Part shown: one piece after another, positions 41,796 through 50,770 of the stretch | Position numbering within the stretch: position 1 is the first letter of the stretch | Layout: each line of letters opens with the position of its first letter | Assembly: GCA_017439235.1 (NCBI GenBank) | Contig: JAFSJN010000004.1 | Coordinates: 1 to 64,000, forward strand | Direction: 5' to 3' | Source: Paludibacteraceae bacterium | GTDB lineage: Bacteria; Bacteroidota; Bacteroidia; Bacteroidales; Paludibacteraceae | Length of the DNA stretch: 64,000 bases | Notes under the pieces: model-generated | The model's input: the letters and a program-made list of their open reading frames with translations, nothing else | What the model was told of the DNA's origin: nothing | The model's database searches: none | Program-made: the position numbers and the translations under genes

Positions 41796-42800
41796 ATGGA
41801 AGAGAGAAAACAACCATCCGCCGAGAAGTTGAAAGCCCTGCAACTGGCGATGGCTAAGATTGACAAGGACTTCGGTAAGGGCGCCATCATGCGCTTGGGT
41901 GATGACAAGATTGAGAATATCCCCGTTATCCCTACCGGCAGTGTCGGCCTGAACCTGGCCTTAGGCGTAGGCGGTTATCCCCGCGGACGTGTCATCGAGA
42001 TCTACGGTCCCGAGTCGAGTGGTAAGACGACATTAGCTATTCACGCTATGGCAGAAGTACAGCGTCAGGGCGGTATAGCCGCTATCATCGATGCTGAGCA
42101 CGCCTTTGACCGTTTCTATGCCGAGAAATTAGGCGTAGATGTAGAGAACCTGCTGATAGCTCAACCCGACAGCGGTGAACAGGCCTTGGAGATTGCCGAC
42201 GAACTGATTCGTTCGAGTGCGGTAGACATAGTAGTTATCGACTCCGTAGCCGCCCTCACACCCAAAGCCGAGATAGACGGCGATATGGGCGACAACAAGG
42301 TTGGTCTGCAAGCCCGACTGATGTCGCAAGCGCTGCGCAAACTGACCGGCACCATCAATAAGACACAGACCACCTGCATCTTCATCAACCAACTGCGTGA
42401 GAAGATTGGTGTGATGTTTGGCAATCCGGAGACTACTACCGGCGGTAATGCCCTTAAGTTCTACGCTTCCGTGCGCCTGGATATCCGCAAAGTCAGCCCC
42501 ATCAAAGATGGCGACAAGATACTCGGCAACAGCGTACGCGTTAAAGTCATCAAGAATAAAGTGGCACCTCCGTTCCGCAAGGCTGAGTTCGACCTAATGT
42601 TCAACGAAGGCATATCCAAAGTAGGCGAATTGGTTGACTTAGGTACCGAATACGGCATATTGACTAAGAGCGGTTCGTTCTACAGTTACGAAGGCAATAA
42701 ACTGGCTCAGGGTCGCGACGCCGTCAAAAACGTATTACGCGACAATCCGGACTTGGCAGATGAGATAGAAGCCAAGATCATGGAAGCCGTTAAGAAATAA
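41796..42800 (+). CDS. recA: Recombinase RecA
   Basis: 334 residues, typical RecA. Walker [15 protein letters not shown] (near residue 70), Walker [25 protein letters not shown], loop L1/L2 blocks ([37 protein letters not shown]) and the C-terminal [14 protein letters not shown]. It forms filaments on single-stranded DNA for recombination and triggers UmuD cleavage. The acidic C-terminal tail is short. A COG2509 flavoprotein gene begins 2 bp after the stop. Confidence 0.98.
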   Translation: MEERKQPSAEKLKALQLAMAKIDKDFGKGAIMRLGDDKIENIPVIPTGSVGLNLALGVGGYPRGRVIEIYGPESSGKTTLAIHAMAEVQRQGGIAAIIDAEHAFDRFYAEKLGVDVENLLIAQPDSGEQALEIADELIRSSAVDIVVIDSVAALTPKAEIDGDMGDNKVGLQARLMSQALRKLTGTINKTQTTCIFINQLREKIGVMFGNPETTTGGNALKFYASVRLDIRKVSPIKDGDKILGNSVRVKVIKNKVAPPFRKAEFDLMFNEGISKVGELVDLGTEYGILTKSGSFYSYEGNKLAQGRDAVKNVLRDNPDLADEIEAKIMEAVKK

Positions 42801-42802
42801 GT

Positions 42803-44293
42803 ATGCAGACACAGGTGCTGACCTTATCGCCCGAAGAGGCTAAGGCGGTCGAAGCGCGTTACCGCATCGTCCGCCGGTCGGTAGATGCGCGGCAACGACA
42901 ACTGAAAGTCATCCTGACCGTGCTCACCGATGATGAGGGCAACAAGATTGAACATGACGCACCTGTGCCTTTATATACTCCTCCCGTCTACCAAGACGTC
43001 CACCGCAGCGGCCGCAGCGTATCCATTATCGGCGCAGGACCCGCAGGACTATTTGCAGCCCTGACGCTCCTGGAACACGGTATACGCCCTATCATCTACG
43101 AACGCGGCAAGGATGTCAGCGCCCGCAAGCGCGACATAGCGCTGCTCAACAGAAACGAAGGACTCAATCCCGAATCGAACTATTGTTTCGGTGAGGGCGG
43201 CGCAGGTACCTTCTCCGACGGCAAACTCTTCTCCCGCTCCAAGAAACGCGGCAATATGCAACGCGTTATGGAGATATTTCACCATTTCGGAGCACCGGAC
43301 AGCATACTGTACGAGACACACGCCCATATAGGCAGCGATAAACTGCCGGGCATCATCCGCCGCATGCGCGAGTGCATCCTTTCCCACGGAGGAGAGATAC
43401 ACTTTGGGACGAAGATCACTTCGCTCAATCAAATCACAAATCACCAACCACTAATCACAAACGCCCCAATCATCTTGGCGATAGGCCACTCCGCACACGA
43501 CACGTATCGTATGCTGGCGAGCGAAGGCGTGGCATTAGCCTCGAAGGGCTGTGCTATGGGCGTCCGTGTAGAGCATCCGCAGAGCCTCATCAATAAGTGG
43601 ATGTATCATATGGGCGAACAGTCTGATTTACTTCAATATGTTGGCAACGCCTCGTATTCGTTGGTGACGCAAGTGATGGACCGCGGCGTATATAGTTTCT
43701 GTATGTGTCCCGGAGGACATATAGTGCCCGCAGGCAGCGGTGACGAGGTGTGCGTAGTGAATGGCATGTCCGCCTCGCTACGCAACTCACCCTATGCCAA
43801 CTCAGGCATAGTAGTGACTATACCTCCTTTCGCTACCGCGATGGAAGGATTGGACTTCCAGGAACAGTTAGAGCACATAGCTTGGGAACAGGTGCGCATA
43901 GCCGGCGGCAACGCAGCACAAGCGCCGGCACAACGGCTCAAGGACTTTGTAGAAGGACGTGCCAGTCAAGACCTGCCGGCCTGTTCCTACCTGCCCGGCA
44001 TAGTGCCCTCGCGCCTCGACCGGTGGTTACCCGAACAGATAGGTCCTTACCTGCAGCAAGGCTTTCGTGACTTTGACCGCAAGTATCCGGGCTATCTGAC
44101 CAACGACGCGGTAATAGTAGGCGTAGAGAGCCGCAGCAGCAGTCCTATACGCATCGTACGCGATGCAGAGACCATGCAGAGTATCAGTCATCCCGGTCTC
44201 TACCCCTGCGGCGAAGGAGCCGGATACGCCGGAGGTATCACCTCGTCCGCATTGGACGGTATACAGGCAGCATTAAGGATAGTGAATCAATGA
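42803..44293 (+). CDS. FAD-dependent oxidoreductase, COG2509 family
   Basis: 496 residues. An N-terminal RNA-binding-like portion (LTLSPEEAKAVEARYRIVRRSVDARQRQ) precedes the FAD-binding GXGXXG (VSIIGAGPAGLFAALTLLEHG, near 74) and the family blocks RKRDIALLNRNEGLNPESNYCFGEGGAGTFSDGKL and GAGYAGGITSSALDGIQAALR at the end. This family of flavin dehydrogenases has no agreed substrate. Residues about 209-221 (NQITNHQPLITNA) are encoded by a word repeat like the intergenic spacers (43427-43462). The stop overlaps the tcdA start (ATGA). Confidence 0.88.
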   Translation: MQTQVLTLSPEEAKAVEARYRIVRRSVDARQRQLKVILTVLTDDEGNKIEHDAPVPLYTPPVYQDVHRSGRSVSIIGAGPAGLFAALTLLEHGIRPIIYERGKDVSARKRDIALLNRNEGLNPESNYCFGEGGAGTFSDGKLFSRSKKRGNMQRVMEIFHHFGAPDSILYETHAHIGSDKLPGIIRRMRECILSHGGEIHFGTKITSLNQITNHQPLITNAPIILAIGHSAHDTYRMLASEGVALASKGCAMGVRVEHPQSLINKWMYHMGEQSDLLQYVGNASYSLVTQVMDRGVYSFCMCPGGHIVPAGSGDEVCVVNGMSASLRNSPYANSGIVVTIPPFATAMEGLDFQEQLEHIAWEQVRIAGGNAAQAPAQRLKDFVEGRASQDLPACSYLPGIVPSRLDRWLPEQIGPYLQQGFRDFDRKYPGYLTNDAVIVGVESRSSSPIRIVRDAETMQSISHPGLYPCGEGAGYAGGITSSALDGIQAALRIVNQ

Positions 44294-44991
44294 GTTTTGA
44301 GCGCAGCATACAGTTATTGGGTCAAGCAGCTTTTGAGCGGCTGCAGACAACACGCGTCATACTATTCGGCGTAGGCGGCGTAGGCGGTTGGTGCGCCGAG
44401 GCGTTGGTGCGCACAGGACTCGGACACCTGACCTTAGTGGACTTTGACGAAGTCAACCCCTCCAATATCAATCGCCAGATAGTAGCTACATCCGACAACA
44501 TAGGCTGCAGCAAGGTCGAGGAGATGCGTAAGCGCCTCATGACTATCAATCCCGACCTCGACTGCATAGCCGAGCACACGCGATATAATATAGGCACCTG
44601 TAACGAATGGAACTTAGCCGACTACGATTACGTCATCGATGCTATCGATTCGGTAGACGACAAGCTGCTCCTCATCCATCGCGCTACTGCGGCCATCGAT
44701 GAGGCTACAGGCAAGCGTCCTACCCTACTGAGCAGCATGGGAGCCGGTCGCAAGACAGACGTCTCGCAGATACGCATCAGCGAATTCAGCAAGGTAGAAG
44801 GCTGTCCTCTGGCACGGTCTTTGCGCAGGAAAATAAGGGACAGCGTCATGAACGGACATTCGTTGGCCCCTCAGCGTAAGTTCCAATGCGTATGGTCGCC
44901 GGAGATAAGTGCCGAGAGCGGGACAATAGCCCCTATAGTAGGCGTTTTCGGAATGACATTAGCTAATTTAGTAATACAAGATATACTATGA
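44290..44991 (+). CDS. tcdA: tRNA threonylcarbamoyladenosine dehydratase (ThiF/E1-like)
   Basis: 233 residues. Nucleotide-binding GVGGVGGWCAEALVRTGLGHLTLVDFDEVNPSNINRQ is the ATP site of the E1-like family; DYVIDAIDSVDDK follows, and the TcdA-type middle SSMGAGRKTDVSQIRI and DSVMNGHSLAPQRKFQCVWS. TcdA cyclizes t6A to ct6A in tRNAs at position 37. It overlaps both neighbours by four bases (ATGA), including the downstream GH28 gene. Confidence 0.92.
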   Translation: MSFERSIQLLGQAAFERLQTTRVILFGVGGVGGWCAEALVRTGLGHLTLVDFDEVNPSNINRQIVATSDNIGCSKVEEMRKRLMTINPDLDCIAEHTRYNIGTCNEWNLADYDYVIDAIDSVDDKLLLIHRATAAIDEATGKRPTLLSSMGAGRKTDVSQIRISEFSKVEGCPLARSLRRKIRDSVMNGHSLAPQRKFQCVWSPEISAESGTIAPIVGVFGMTLANLVIQDIL

Positions 44992-46487
44992 AACGACTAT
45001 TTTGTTTGGCCCTTATCACGGGCGTATGTATGAGCCTGATGGCACAGTATGAACACTACTACGAGAATCTGCCCGTAGCCTTGGAGCAGGTGAAGCCGGT
45101 TATCTTCCCCGACCACAAAGTTAACCTGGCTAAATATGCTGCCCAACTGAATGTGCATCCCAATAGCGGAGAACTATGTACCGAGGCCTTCCAAATGGCA
45201 ATAGATGAGTTGGTAGAGTTAGGCGGCGGACACCTGATTGTACCCCGCGGAGAATGGACGACAGGACCTATCGTACTGAAATCAAATATCGACCTGCACC
45301 TCAACAAAGGAGCCATCATCAACTTCTCCACCAATAAAGAACTTTATGTCCAGAAGAACGACCCGCGTGACGGCAGCAAGAAATGCAATGCCCTCATTCG
45401 TGCCTCTAAATGCGAGAACGTAGGTATCACCGGTCAGGGCGTCATTGACGGTCAGGGATTCTATTGGCGGCCTATCAAAGAGAAGAAAGTGGTACGCGAT
45501 GGCAACCTACCCGAGGTGTGGAATAAGGCTTTGGAGATGGGCGGCACGCTGGTGCAAGACGACAAGACCTATCGCCTATGGTATCCGTTCAACCTCAATC
45601 CCGAATTGGGTATCCCCAATATAGCCAACGATCCTATCATCCAGGAAAAGATGCGTCCGCACCTGGTCAACATTACCGACTGCCGCAATGTCATCGTCCA
45701 AGGTGTGACGCTGCGCAATAGTCCTAAGTTCCACTTAGTACCTACGCGTATTCAGAACTTGATTATCGAAGACGTGACTATCGACTGCCCGTGGTGGGCA
45801 CAGAACGGCGATGCCATGGACCCGGGTAACGTACAGGTTGCCTTAATAGCCCGCTGCAGAGTGAGCGCCGGTGACGACGGTATATGTATGAAAGGCGGCG
45901 TAGGCGAGAAAGGCGTACAAGCCGGTCCGCAACGCGATTTCCTCATCATCCAAGATACCGTCTATCGTGCACACGGAGGCTTCGTTATCGGTTCGGAGTT
46001 CTCGGGTGGCATGCAGCGATTGGTAGTCAAAGACTGTGTGTTTGACGGAACAGATATAGGCTGCCGTTTTAAGTCCGCTCCCGGTCGTGGCGGCTGGTGC
46101 CAGGATATATGGTGCGTGAACATCATCATGAAGAGTATCCGCGAGCACGCTATCTTGTTTGAGTCGGGCTATGCCGACCGCGGTGCAGGTGTCAGCGCTA
46201 CGGATAAGGACAAGAAAGACCAGTTCTTCCCCGATTGGTGCAATGTGGTATTCAAAGACATCATCTGCGTACAGCCGCGTCAAGCGCTCTTCATGCACGG
46301 CCTCAAGGGCATGCCCATACATGATATACGCTTCGAGGGCGTACAGTTTATCGGTGTAGGCGCAGGTTTTGAGATAGAACAAGCCGACAATATCATCTTT
46401 AAGAATTGCTCCTTGTCACCCGCTAAAGAGCACAGCATCAAGAAATCCAGCCGCATCATCTGGAACGGCAAATCGCTCAACGAGTAA
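44988..46487 (+). CDS. GH28 polygalacturonase, secreted
   Basis: 499 residues with signal peptide MKRLFCLALITGVCMSLMA. Parallel beta-helix. GH28 catalytic blocks: NGDAMDPGN (near 272; the N-x-D motif), SAGDDGICMKGG (near 295; paired Asp), GGFVIGSEFSGGM in place of the G-H-G motif, and GCRFKSAPGRGG (near 359; R-x-K). It hydrolyses alpha-1,4 galacturonan. It is translationally coupled to tcdA, a housekeeping gene, and points toward the pectin locus on the other strand, sharing its terminator. Confidence 0.94.
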   Translation: MKRLFCLALITGVCMSLMAQYEHYYENLPVALEQVKPVIFPDHKVNLAKYAAQLNVHPNSGELCTEAFQMAIDELVELGGGHLIVPRGEWTTGPIVLKSNIDLHLNKGAIINFSTNKELYVQKNDPRDGSKKCNALIRASKCENVGITGQGVIDGQGFYWRPIKEKKVVRDGNLPEVWNKALEMGGTLVQDDKTYRLWYPFNLNPELGIPNIANDPIIQEKMRPHLVNITDCRNVIVQGVTLRNSPKFHLVPTRIQNLIIEDVTIDCPWWAQNGDAMDPGNVQVALIARCRVSAGDDGICMKGGVGEKGVQAGPQRDFLIIQDTVYRAHGGFVIGSEFSGGMQRLVVKDCVFDGTDIGCRFKSAPGRGGWCQDIWCVNIIMKSIREHAILFESGYADRGAGVSATDKDKKDQFFPDWCNVVFKDIICVQPRQALFMHGLKGMPIHDIRFEGVQFIGVGAGFEIEQADNIIFKNCSLSPAKEHSIKKSSRIIWNGKSLNE

Positions 46488-46509
46488 CAAAGCCCGACGA
46501 CATAAAGAA

Positions 46510-46537
46510 AACAGGTGCACCCGCAAGTGCACCTGTT
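46510..46537. terminator. Shared terminator between convergent GH28 and the small secreted protein gene
   Basis: AACAGGTGCAC, loop CCGCAA, GTGCACCTGTT: perfect 11-bp stem. TTCATTTTAT follows on the plus strand and TTTCTTTATG on the minus strand, so it can serve both directions. Confidence 0.75.
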
Positions 46538-46559
46538 CATTTTATACGCTTAAGCTAGA

Positions 46560-47291
46560 TTACTTCATCTCAGCACCCAGAGCGTTGAAGTATTTACCGT
46601 CCTTAACGATAACCAATTGGCCGTTAAGCATCATCTTTTGCGTCTTCTCAGCGTTGATAAGAGCATTGTTGAGACCCGAAGCACCGAGGTTCTCGATACC
46701 GATACCGAAGATATTGCATGTGTTAGCCAGCACCTTCAATACAACATCACCGGCTTCGTATGCGCCAGCCTCAAGTTCGAATTCAGCAGCATAAGCGGGA
46801 CGGATACCGTCAATCTTAACGCCACTCTTCTTTACCTCAACGGGAGTACCTTCAAAGATGGAGCAGCTAACGCCACGTTCGCTATCGCCATTGGGTTGGA
46901 AGTAAACATAGAGTTTACCATCAGCGGTGGTATTGAACGCACCCAGTTCAATAGTAGAATTGCTTCCTGCGCGGAACATCGTACCGGCCTTCAGCGAGTC
47001 TACACCGTCCCATTCGGGAGTAGGCATCGTGGTGTTGTAAGAAGGCTTCGTGTTCCAAGAGTTTACCGTCTCAGAGCCATCACTTTTCTGGAAGCCCTTG
47101 AGTATTGTACCGTTGGGCAATGTAACAAAAGTGGTGCTGGTAGGAACAACGTCTACCAAAGTAGCATCAGCCTCATAGAGAGCCTGGAAATCAACGTAGT
47201 TAGCAACCTCAGAGAGGACTTTCACTACGGGTTCTTGAGCGTTAATGCTCACAGCTGCAAACAAAGCAGCAAAGAAGAAAAGTTTTTTCAT
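46560..47291 (-). CDS. Small secreted protein of the pectin locus, shared C-terminal tail
   Basis: 243 residues with signal peptide MKKLFFFAALFAAVSINA. A single beta-rich domain (TIELGAFNTTADGKLYVYF, GVSCSIFEGTPVEV, AAEFELEAGAYEAGDVVLKVLANTCNIFGIGIENL) looks like a carbohydrate-binding beta-sandwich of the kind attached to Bacteroidales pectinases, which is inferred from context. It ends in KMMLNGQLVIVKDGKYFNA followed by LGAEMK, the tail shared with three other secreted proteins here. It lies 47 bp after the PL1 gene, as the last gene of the susCD unit. Confidence 0.75.
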   Translation of the reverse strand: MKKLFFFAALFAAVSINAQEPVVKVLSEVANYVDFQALYEADATLVDVVPTSTTFVTLPNGTILKGFQKSDGSETVNSWNTKPSYNTTMPTPEWDGVDSLKAGTMFRAGSNSTIELGAFNTTADGKLYVYFQPNGDSERGVSCSIFEGTPVEVKKSGVKIDGIRPAYAAEFELEAGAYEAGDVVLKVLANTCNIFGIGIENLGASGLNNALINAEKTQKMMLNGQLVIVKDGKYFNALGAEMK

Positions 47292-47338
47292 ACTTTTTGT
47301 TTGTTTAAAAAGGTTAATAATGTTAATTAGTTGGGTTG

Positions 47339-48751
47339 TTAATATAAATGTTCAACTTTTTGATTCATATATACCTCCAAATTGGTGTACGGCGGTTGCA
47401 AGGTCGTCAATCCGGCATCGAAGGAGTCGGTAGGGTCTAAGCCGTTTTGCACTTCCCATGCGTCAGGCAGGTCGTCATAGTCCTTATCCTCAGCCGCTGT
47501 ACCTGTATAGTCCGGCCATCCGCCAACATCGCTCGGCGTATCGATGAGACCGTTGGTAGAGGTCGTTCCACGATAAGTATAATTACCATTGCGCACCTCT
47601 CCCACAATACGCGTATCTACAGCATCGCGTTGCAGTGAGCAGCCGGCTTTCTGCAGAACGGTCTCATATGCCTCTATGGCCGTCTGCTCAGTGGTCAGAG
47701 CTATCAGCCCACTCGTCCAGCGATCCTTAGCCTTAACGGCTGCGGTCTTAACCGTCGAGCCTTGCCAGTTATCTGCCGTCACCTTCTCGGAGCCGTACAT
47801 ATAGTTACCCACCAGATAGAACTGCGCCGGTTTGACCGTTCCTATTGCTGCACAATACGAGCACGAGGTAGTGGGATCCAAGAGACGCGAAGGAATCTTA
47901 GACGAGGCAGGACCGGGTTTGTAGTAGTTAGCTACAAAGTTAATCTTACGCACCGCATCCGCCGATTCGCCTCCATAGGCCGAGTTACCTGCCCAATTGT
48001 AGACTACATTATTGACATAGTCCAACGGTCCGCGGCAGGTACGGTCAACAAAGTCGTGGTCGAAGCGAGGATTACGCGAGTTATGATGCGCCAAGAGATT
48101 ATGATGATACGAAGCATTCGTACCGCCCCATATACCTCCGTAGCCGTGCGCTCCTTTGGCGTGCACAGAGTTATTGAGGCTCTCGGTAATGAAACAATAC
48201 TGCAGCGTAAAATTCTGCACACCGTATGTGCTGACGCATTCGTCGGTAGACCACGACATCGAGCAGTGGTCGATAATGATGTCCTTATGTCCCTCCTGCA
48301 CCGTCAAAGCATCGCCTTCCTTGCCATTCAAGTCGCCCATACGGAAACGCAAGAATCGCAAGATGACATTGTCAGCCTTGATGACTACCGGATAGCCGGA
48401 TATACAAATACCGTCGCCGGGAGCGGATTGTCCCATGATGGTGACATTGCCGTTGGTGATGTTGAGTTGCGATTTTAGGTCTATACGTCCGGCCACGCGG
48501 AAGACGATGATGCGTCTGCCGGCCTGCTGGAGGGCGTAGCGCAACGAACCTACCGGCGGATTAAGGGCTGCATCTTCGAGGGTAGTAACCGCAAAGACAT
48601 TAGCCGAACGTCCGCCTTCGGTATAAGCGCCGCCACCCTGCGCACCCGGGAAGGCCAAAGTGCCCTTAGCCGGTTGGTCCGGGTCGGATGAGCCTCCCTT
48701 ACACGATAGGCACAGGCACAAAGGTAATATGAGCAGAAGGATACGCGACAT
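47339..48751 (-). CDS. Pectate lyase (PL1 family) lipoprotein
   Basis: 470 residues. Lipoprotein signal peptide ends LCLSCKGG (Cys17). FPGAQGGGAYTEGGR at the start of the beta helix, VFRVAGRIDL, NVTIMGQSAPGDGICISGYP, NVILRFLRFRMGD, IIIDHCSMSWSTDECVS and HHNLLAHHNSRNPRF are the usual PL1 blocks of Bacteroidales. The C-terminus DKDYDDLPDAWEVQNGLDPT is a calcium-binding thrombospondin-3-like segment. It cleaves polygalacturonate by beta-elimination. Its ATG overlaps the susD stop by one base. Confidence 0.93.
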   Translation of the reverse strand: MSRILLLILPLCLCLSCKGGSSDPDQPAKGTLAFPGAQGGGAYTEGGRSANVFAVTTLEDAALNPPVGSLRYALQQAGRRIIVFRVAGRIDLKSQLNITNGNVTIMGQSAPGDGICISGYPVVIKADNVILRFLRFRMGDLNGKEGDALTVQEGHKDIIIDHCSMSWSTDECVSTYGVQNFTLQYCFITESLNNSVHAKGAHGYGGIWGGTNASYHHNLLAHHNSRNPRFDHDFVDRTCRGPLDYVNNVVYNWAGNSAYGGESADAVRKINFVANYYKPGPASSKIPSRLLDPTTSCSYCAAIGTVKPAQFYLVGNYMYGSEKVTADNWQGSTVKTAAVKAKDRWTSGLIALTTEQTAIEAYETVLQKAGCSLQRDAVDTRIVGEVRNGNYTYRGTTSTNGLIDTPSDVGGWPDYTGTAAEDKDYDDLPDAWEVQNGLDPTDSFDAGLTTLQPPYTNLEVYMNQKVEHLY

Positions 48752-50748
48752 TAATAATCGTAATCGTTATAGAGGTTATGATTGGACGATAGGATAACCG
48801 AGAAGAGCGGCCAGTATTGACGAGCTTCCAGTTTATCCTCCATCGACGGACGATATACGCACATCTGTCCGGCACCGTCACCTACTTCGATAACAGGAAC
48901 CTTAGAACCTTCACTACCTCCGATATAAATCTCGGCACGACGCCAACCGCTATGATTGGTTTCATCCCACCCCTCGGGTGTGCCCATCTCGTCATAAGCG
49001 AGACCATAGATATCGGTAATACGGAAAGTCTTACTATTATCGCTGGCAAAGTCATCGTTGCGCTCGAACTTGACATACATCTTGTCGTTGATGCGTCCTT
49101 CGTATGGCGTGCCGGAGAAATCGATGATAGTGGTATCGGTACGCATCTTGGTGAAGTAATAATACTTATCCTGAGCCTCCTTAAGCGTCTTAGCAAATAT
49201 ACCCCAGCGCATCAAGTCGTACTTACGAATCTGTTCGCCGCAGAACTCAAAGGCACGTTCTTTCTGGATATTTTCCATAGTGAGAGCTATCGCGGGCAGG
49301 CCTGCGCGCTCACGTACCGTATTAAAGATAGTAGCGGGATCATACTTGAGGGCACGCGTCGGCGTTACCTCACATACGCTACCGATAGCTGCTTCTGCAT
49401 ACATAAGCAGGATATCCGAATAACGCATGATGGGGATATTAATACCGTCGTCATCACCCTGCATATCAAAGGTTATCCATTCGAAACGATACTTACCCAA
49501 GGTGAACTTATTGGCATCCTGAGGAATCTGATAGAGGATAGACTCAGTAGTAGATAGAGCCGAATCAATCTTTTGATTGTTCTTAGCATCATACGTCCAC
49601 TTATAGGGATTGACGGTCACCCATTTACGGGTATCCTTAGCATCAAACTCATAGGCAAAGAACGGAGGGATAACCACCTTACCGTTGCTCTTGGAACTAC
49701 CGGTAGTATGGATAAGGTGTCCGAAAGCAGTCTTATCGGTATAAGCACCCATACGGTTGAGCCACTGGCCGCGGATATTATCAGCGAACGGAATCTCCCA
49801 CAGGGTCTCGGTAGCGTCATAAGTATGTATACTACCGCAGATAGCGCGGAAGACATCTTCGTAGTTGGCTTTCAGTTTGCCGCCGATATTAACTCCGTCA
49901 ATATCCATAACTGCCTCGCAGGCTTCGATAACCTCGTTGAGCAATTCGATACGTTTGTTGGCATCTACATTGAAATCCACGTGATAGCCGCTTCCGGGAA
50001 CCATCTGATAAGGACGCAGAGCCTTGCCGGCATACATCAGGTCCATGCGGGCGAGCAAGCCCCACGCAAACTGACGATTCATGCGTTCAACAGTATGAAT
50101 AGCTACGCCCGGGCACTCGTTTGACGGAGGCATCATCTCGGCAGCCTTGCGCAAATCGCCACGCAGTTGCTCGAAGATAATATTACGGTCAACCTTGCTA
50201 GGATAGATAGACATCTCATCGTTAACATCCATAGCGTGGAATTGAGCAGGTACGTCGCCCCACAGCTTAATCATCTCCAGGTAGAGGAAGGCACGCAGAG
50301 CTAAGGCCTCGCCATAGAGGTATTGGAAATGTTTATTGGTCAGGTCAGAGAACTCTTCCATACCGTCGATACAGATGTTCACGCGCTCGATAGCCATGGT
50401 CAGATAGGCCCAGGGGTGTTTCTTAACTGCGATCAGGTCACCATTGCTGTCACCCTCGCTGGTGAGAGCATAAGTAGCATAGTCAGGCAGCGCTGAGGAT
50501 GATGAGGTGGAATAGTTCTCAATATCCGTATTCATAGCTACCCACGGTCCGCCTAAACGCGAACGATAGGAGTTCTGCTCAGCAAAGAGGGCATACACAC
50601 CGGCAATGACCTGTTCGGTCTGAGTCGGCGAAGTAAATACCGTTACGTCCATAGCCGAAGGAGATTCGGTTTTGAAGAAAGCGTTATCCTTGCAGGACGT
50701 TGCGCCCAAAAGGGCCACAAGGACTAATATATAGGCTGAATGTTTCAT
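48751..50748 (-). CDS. SusD/RagB-family glycan-binding lipoprotein
   Basis: 665 residues. Lipoprotein signal peptide ends GATSCKDN (Cys20). TETPS-type start ESPSAMDVTVFTSPTQTEQVIAGVYALF, the TPR-like region FQYLYGEALALRAFLYLEMIKLWGDVPAQF, and the C-terminal IQKERAFEFCGEQIRKYDLMRW block typical of SusD. It forms the lid on the TonB-dependent SusC channel encoded 22 bp upstream and would bind pectin fragments, judging from its neighbours. Confidence 0.95.
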   Translation of the reverse strand: MKHSAYILVLVALLGATSCKDNAFFKTESPSAMDVTVFTSPTQTEQVIAGVYALFAEQNSYRSRLGGPWVAMNTDIENYSTSSSSALPDYATYALTSEGDSNGDLIAVKKHPWAYLTMAIERVNICIDGMEEFSDLTNKHFQYLYGEALALRAFLYLEMIKLWGDVPAQFHAMDVNDEMSIYPSKVDRNIIFEQLRGDLRKAAEMMPPSNECPGVAIHTVERMNRQFAWGLLARMDLMYAGKALRPYQMVPGSGYHVDFNVDANKRIELLNEVIEACEAVMDIDGVNIGGKLKANYEDVFRAICGSIHTYDATETLWEIPFADNIRGQWLNRMGAYTDKTAFGHLIHTTGSSKSNGKVVIPPFFAYEFDAKDTRKWVTVNPYKWTYDAKNNQKIDSALSTTESILYQIPQDANKFTLGKYRFEWITFDMQGDDDGINIPIMRYSDILLMYAEAAIGSVCEVTPTRALKYDPATIFNTVRERAGLPAIALTMENIQKERAFEFCGEQIRKYDLMRWGIFAKTLKEAQDKYYYFTKMRTDTTIIDFSGTPYEGRINDKMYVKFERNDDFASDNSKTFRITDIYGLAYDEMGTPEGWDETNHSGWRRAEIYIGGSEGSKVPVIEVGDGAGQMCVYRPSMEDKLEARQYWPLFSVILSSNHNLYNDYDY

Positions 50749-50770
50749 ATCGGTAATTATTGACTAAAGG

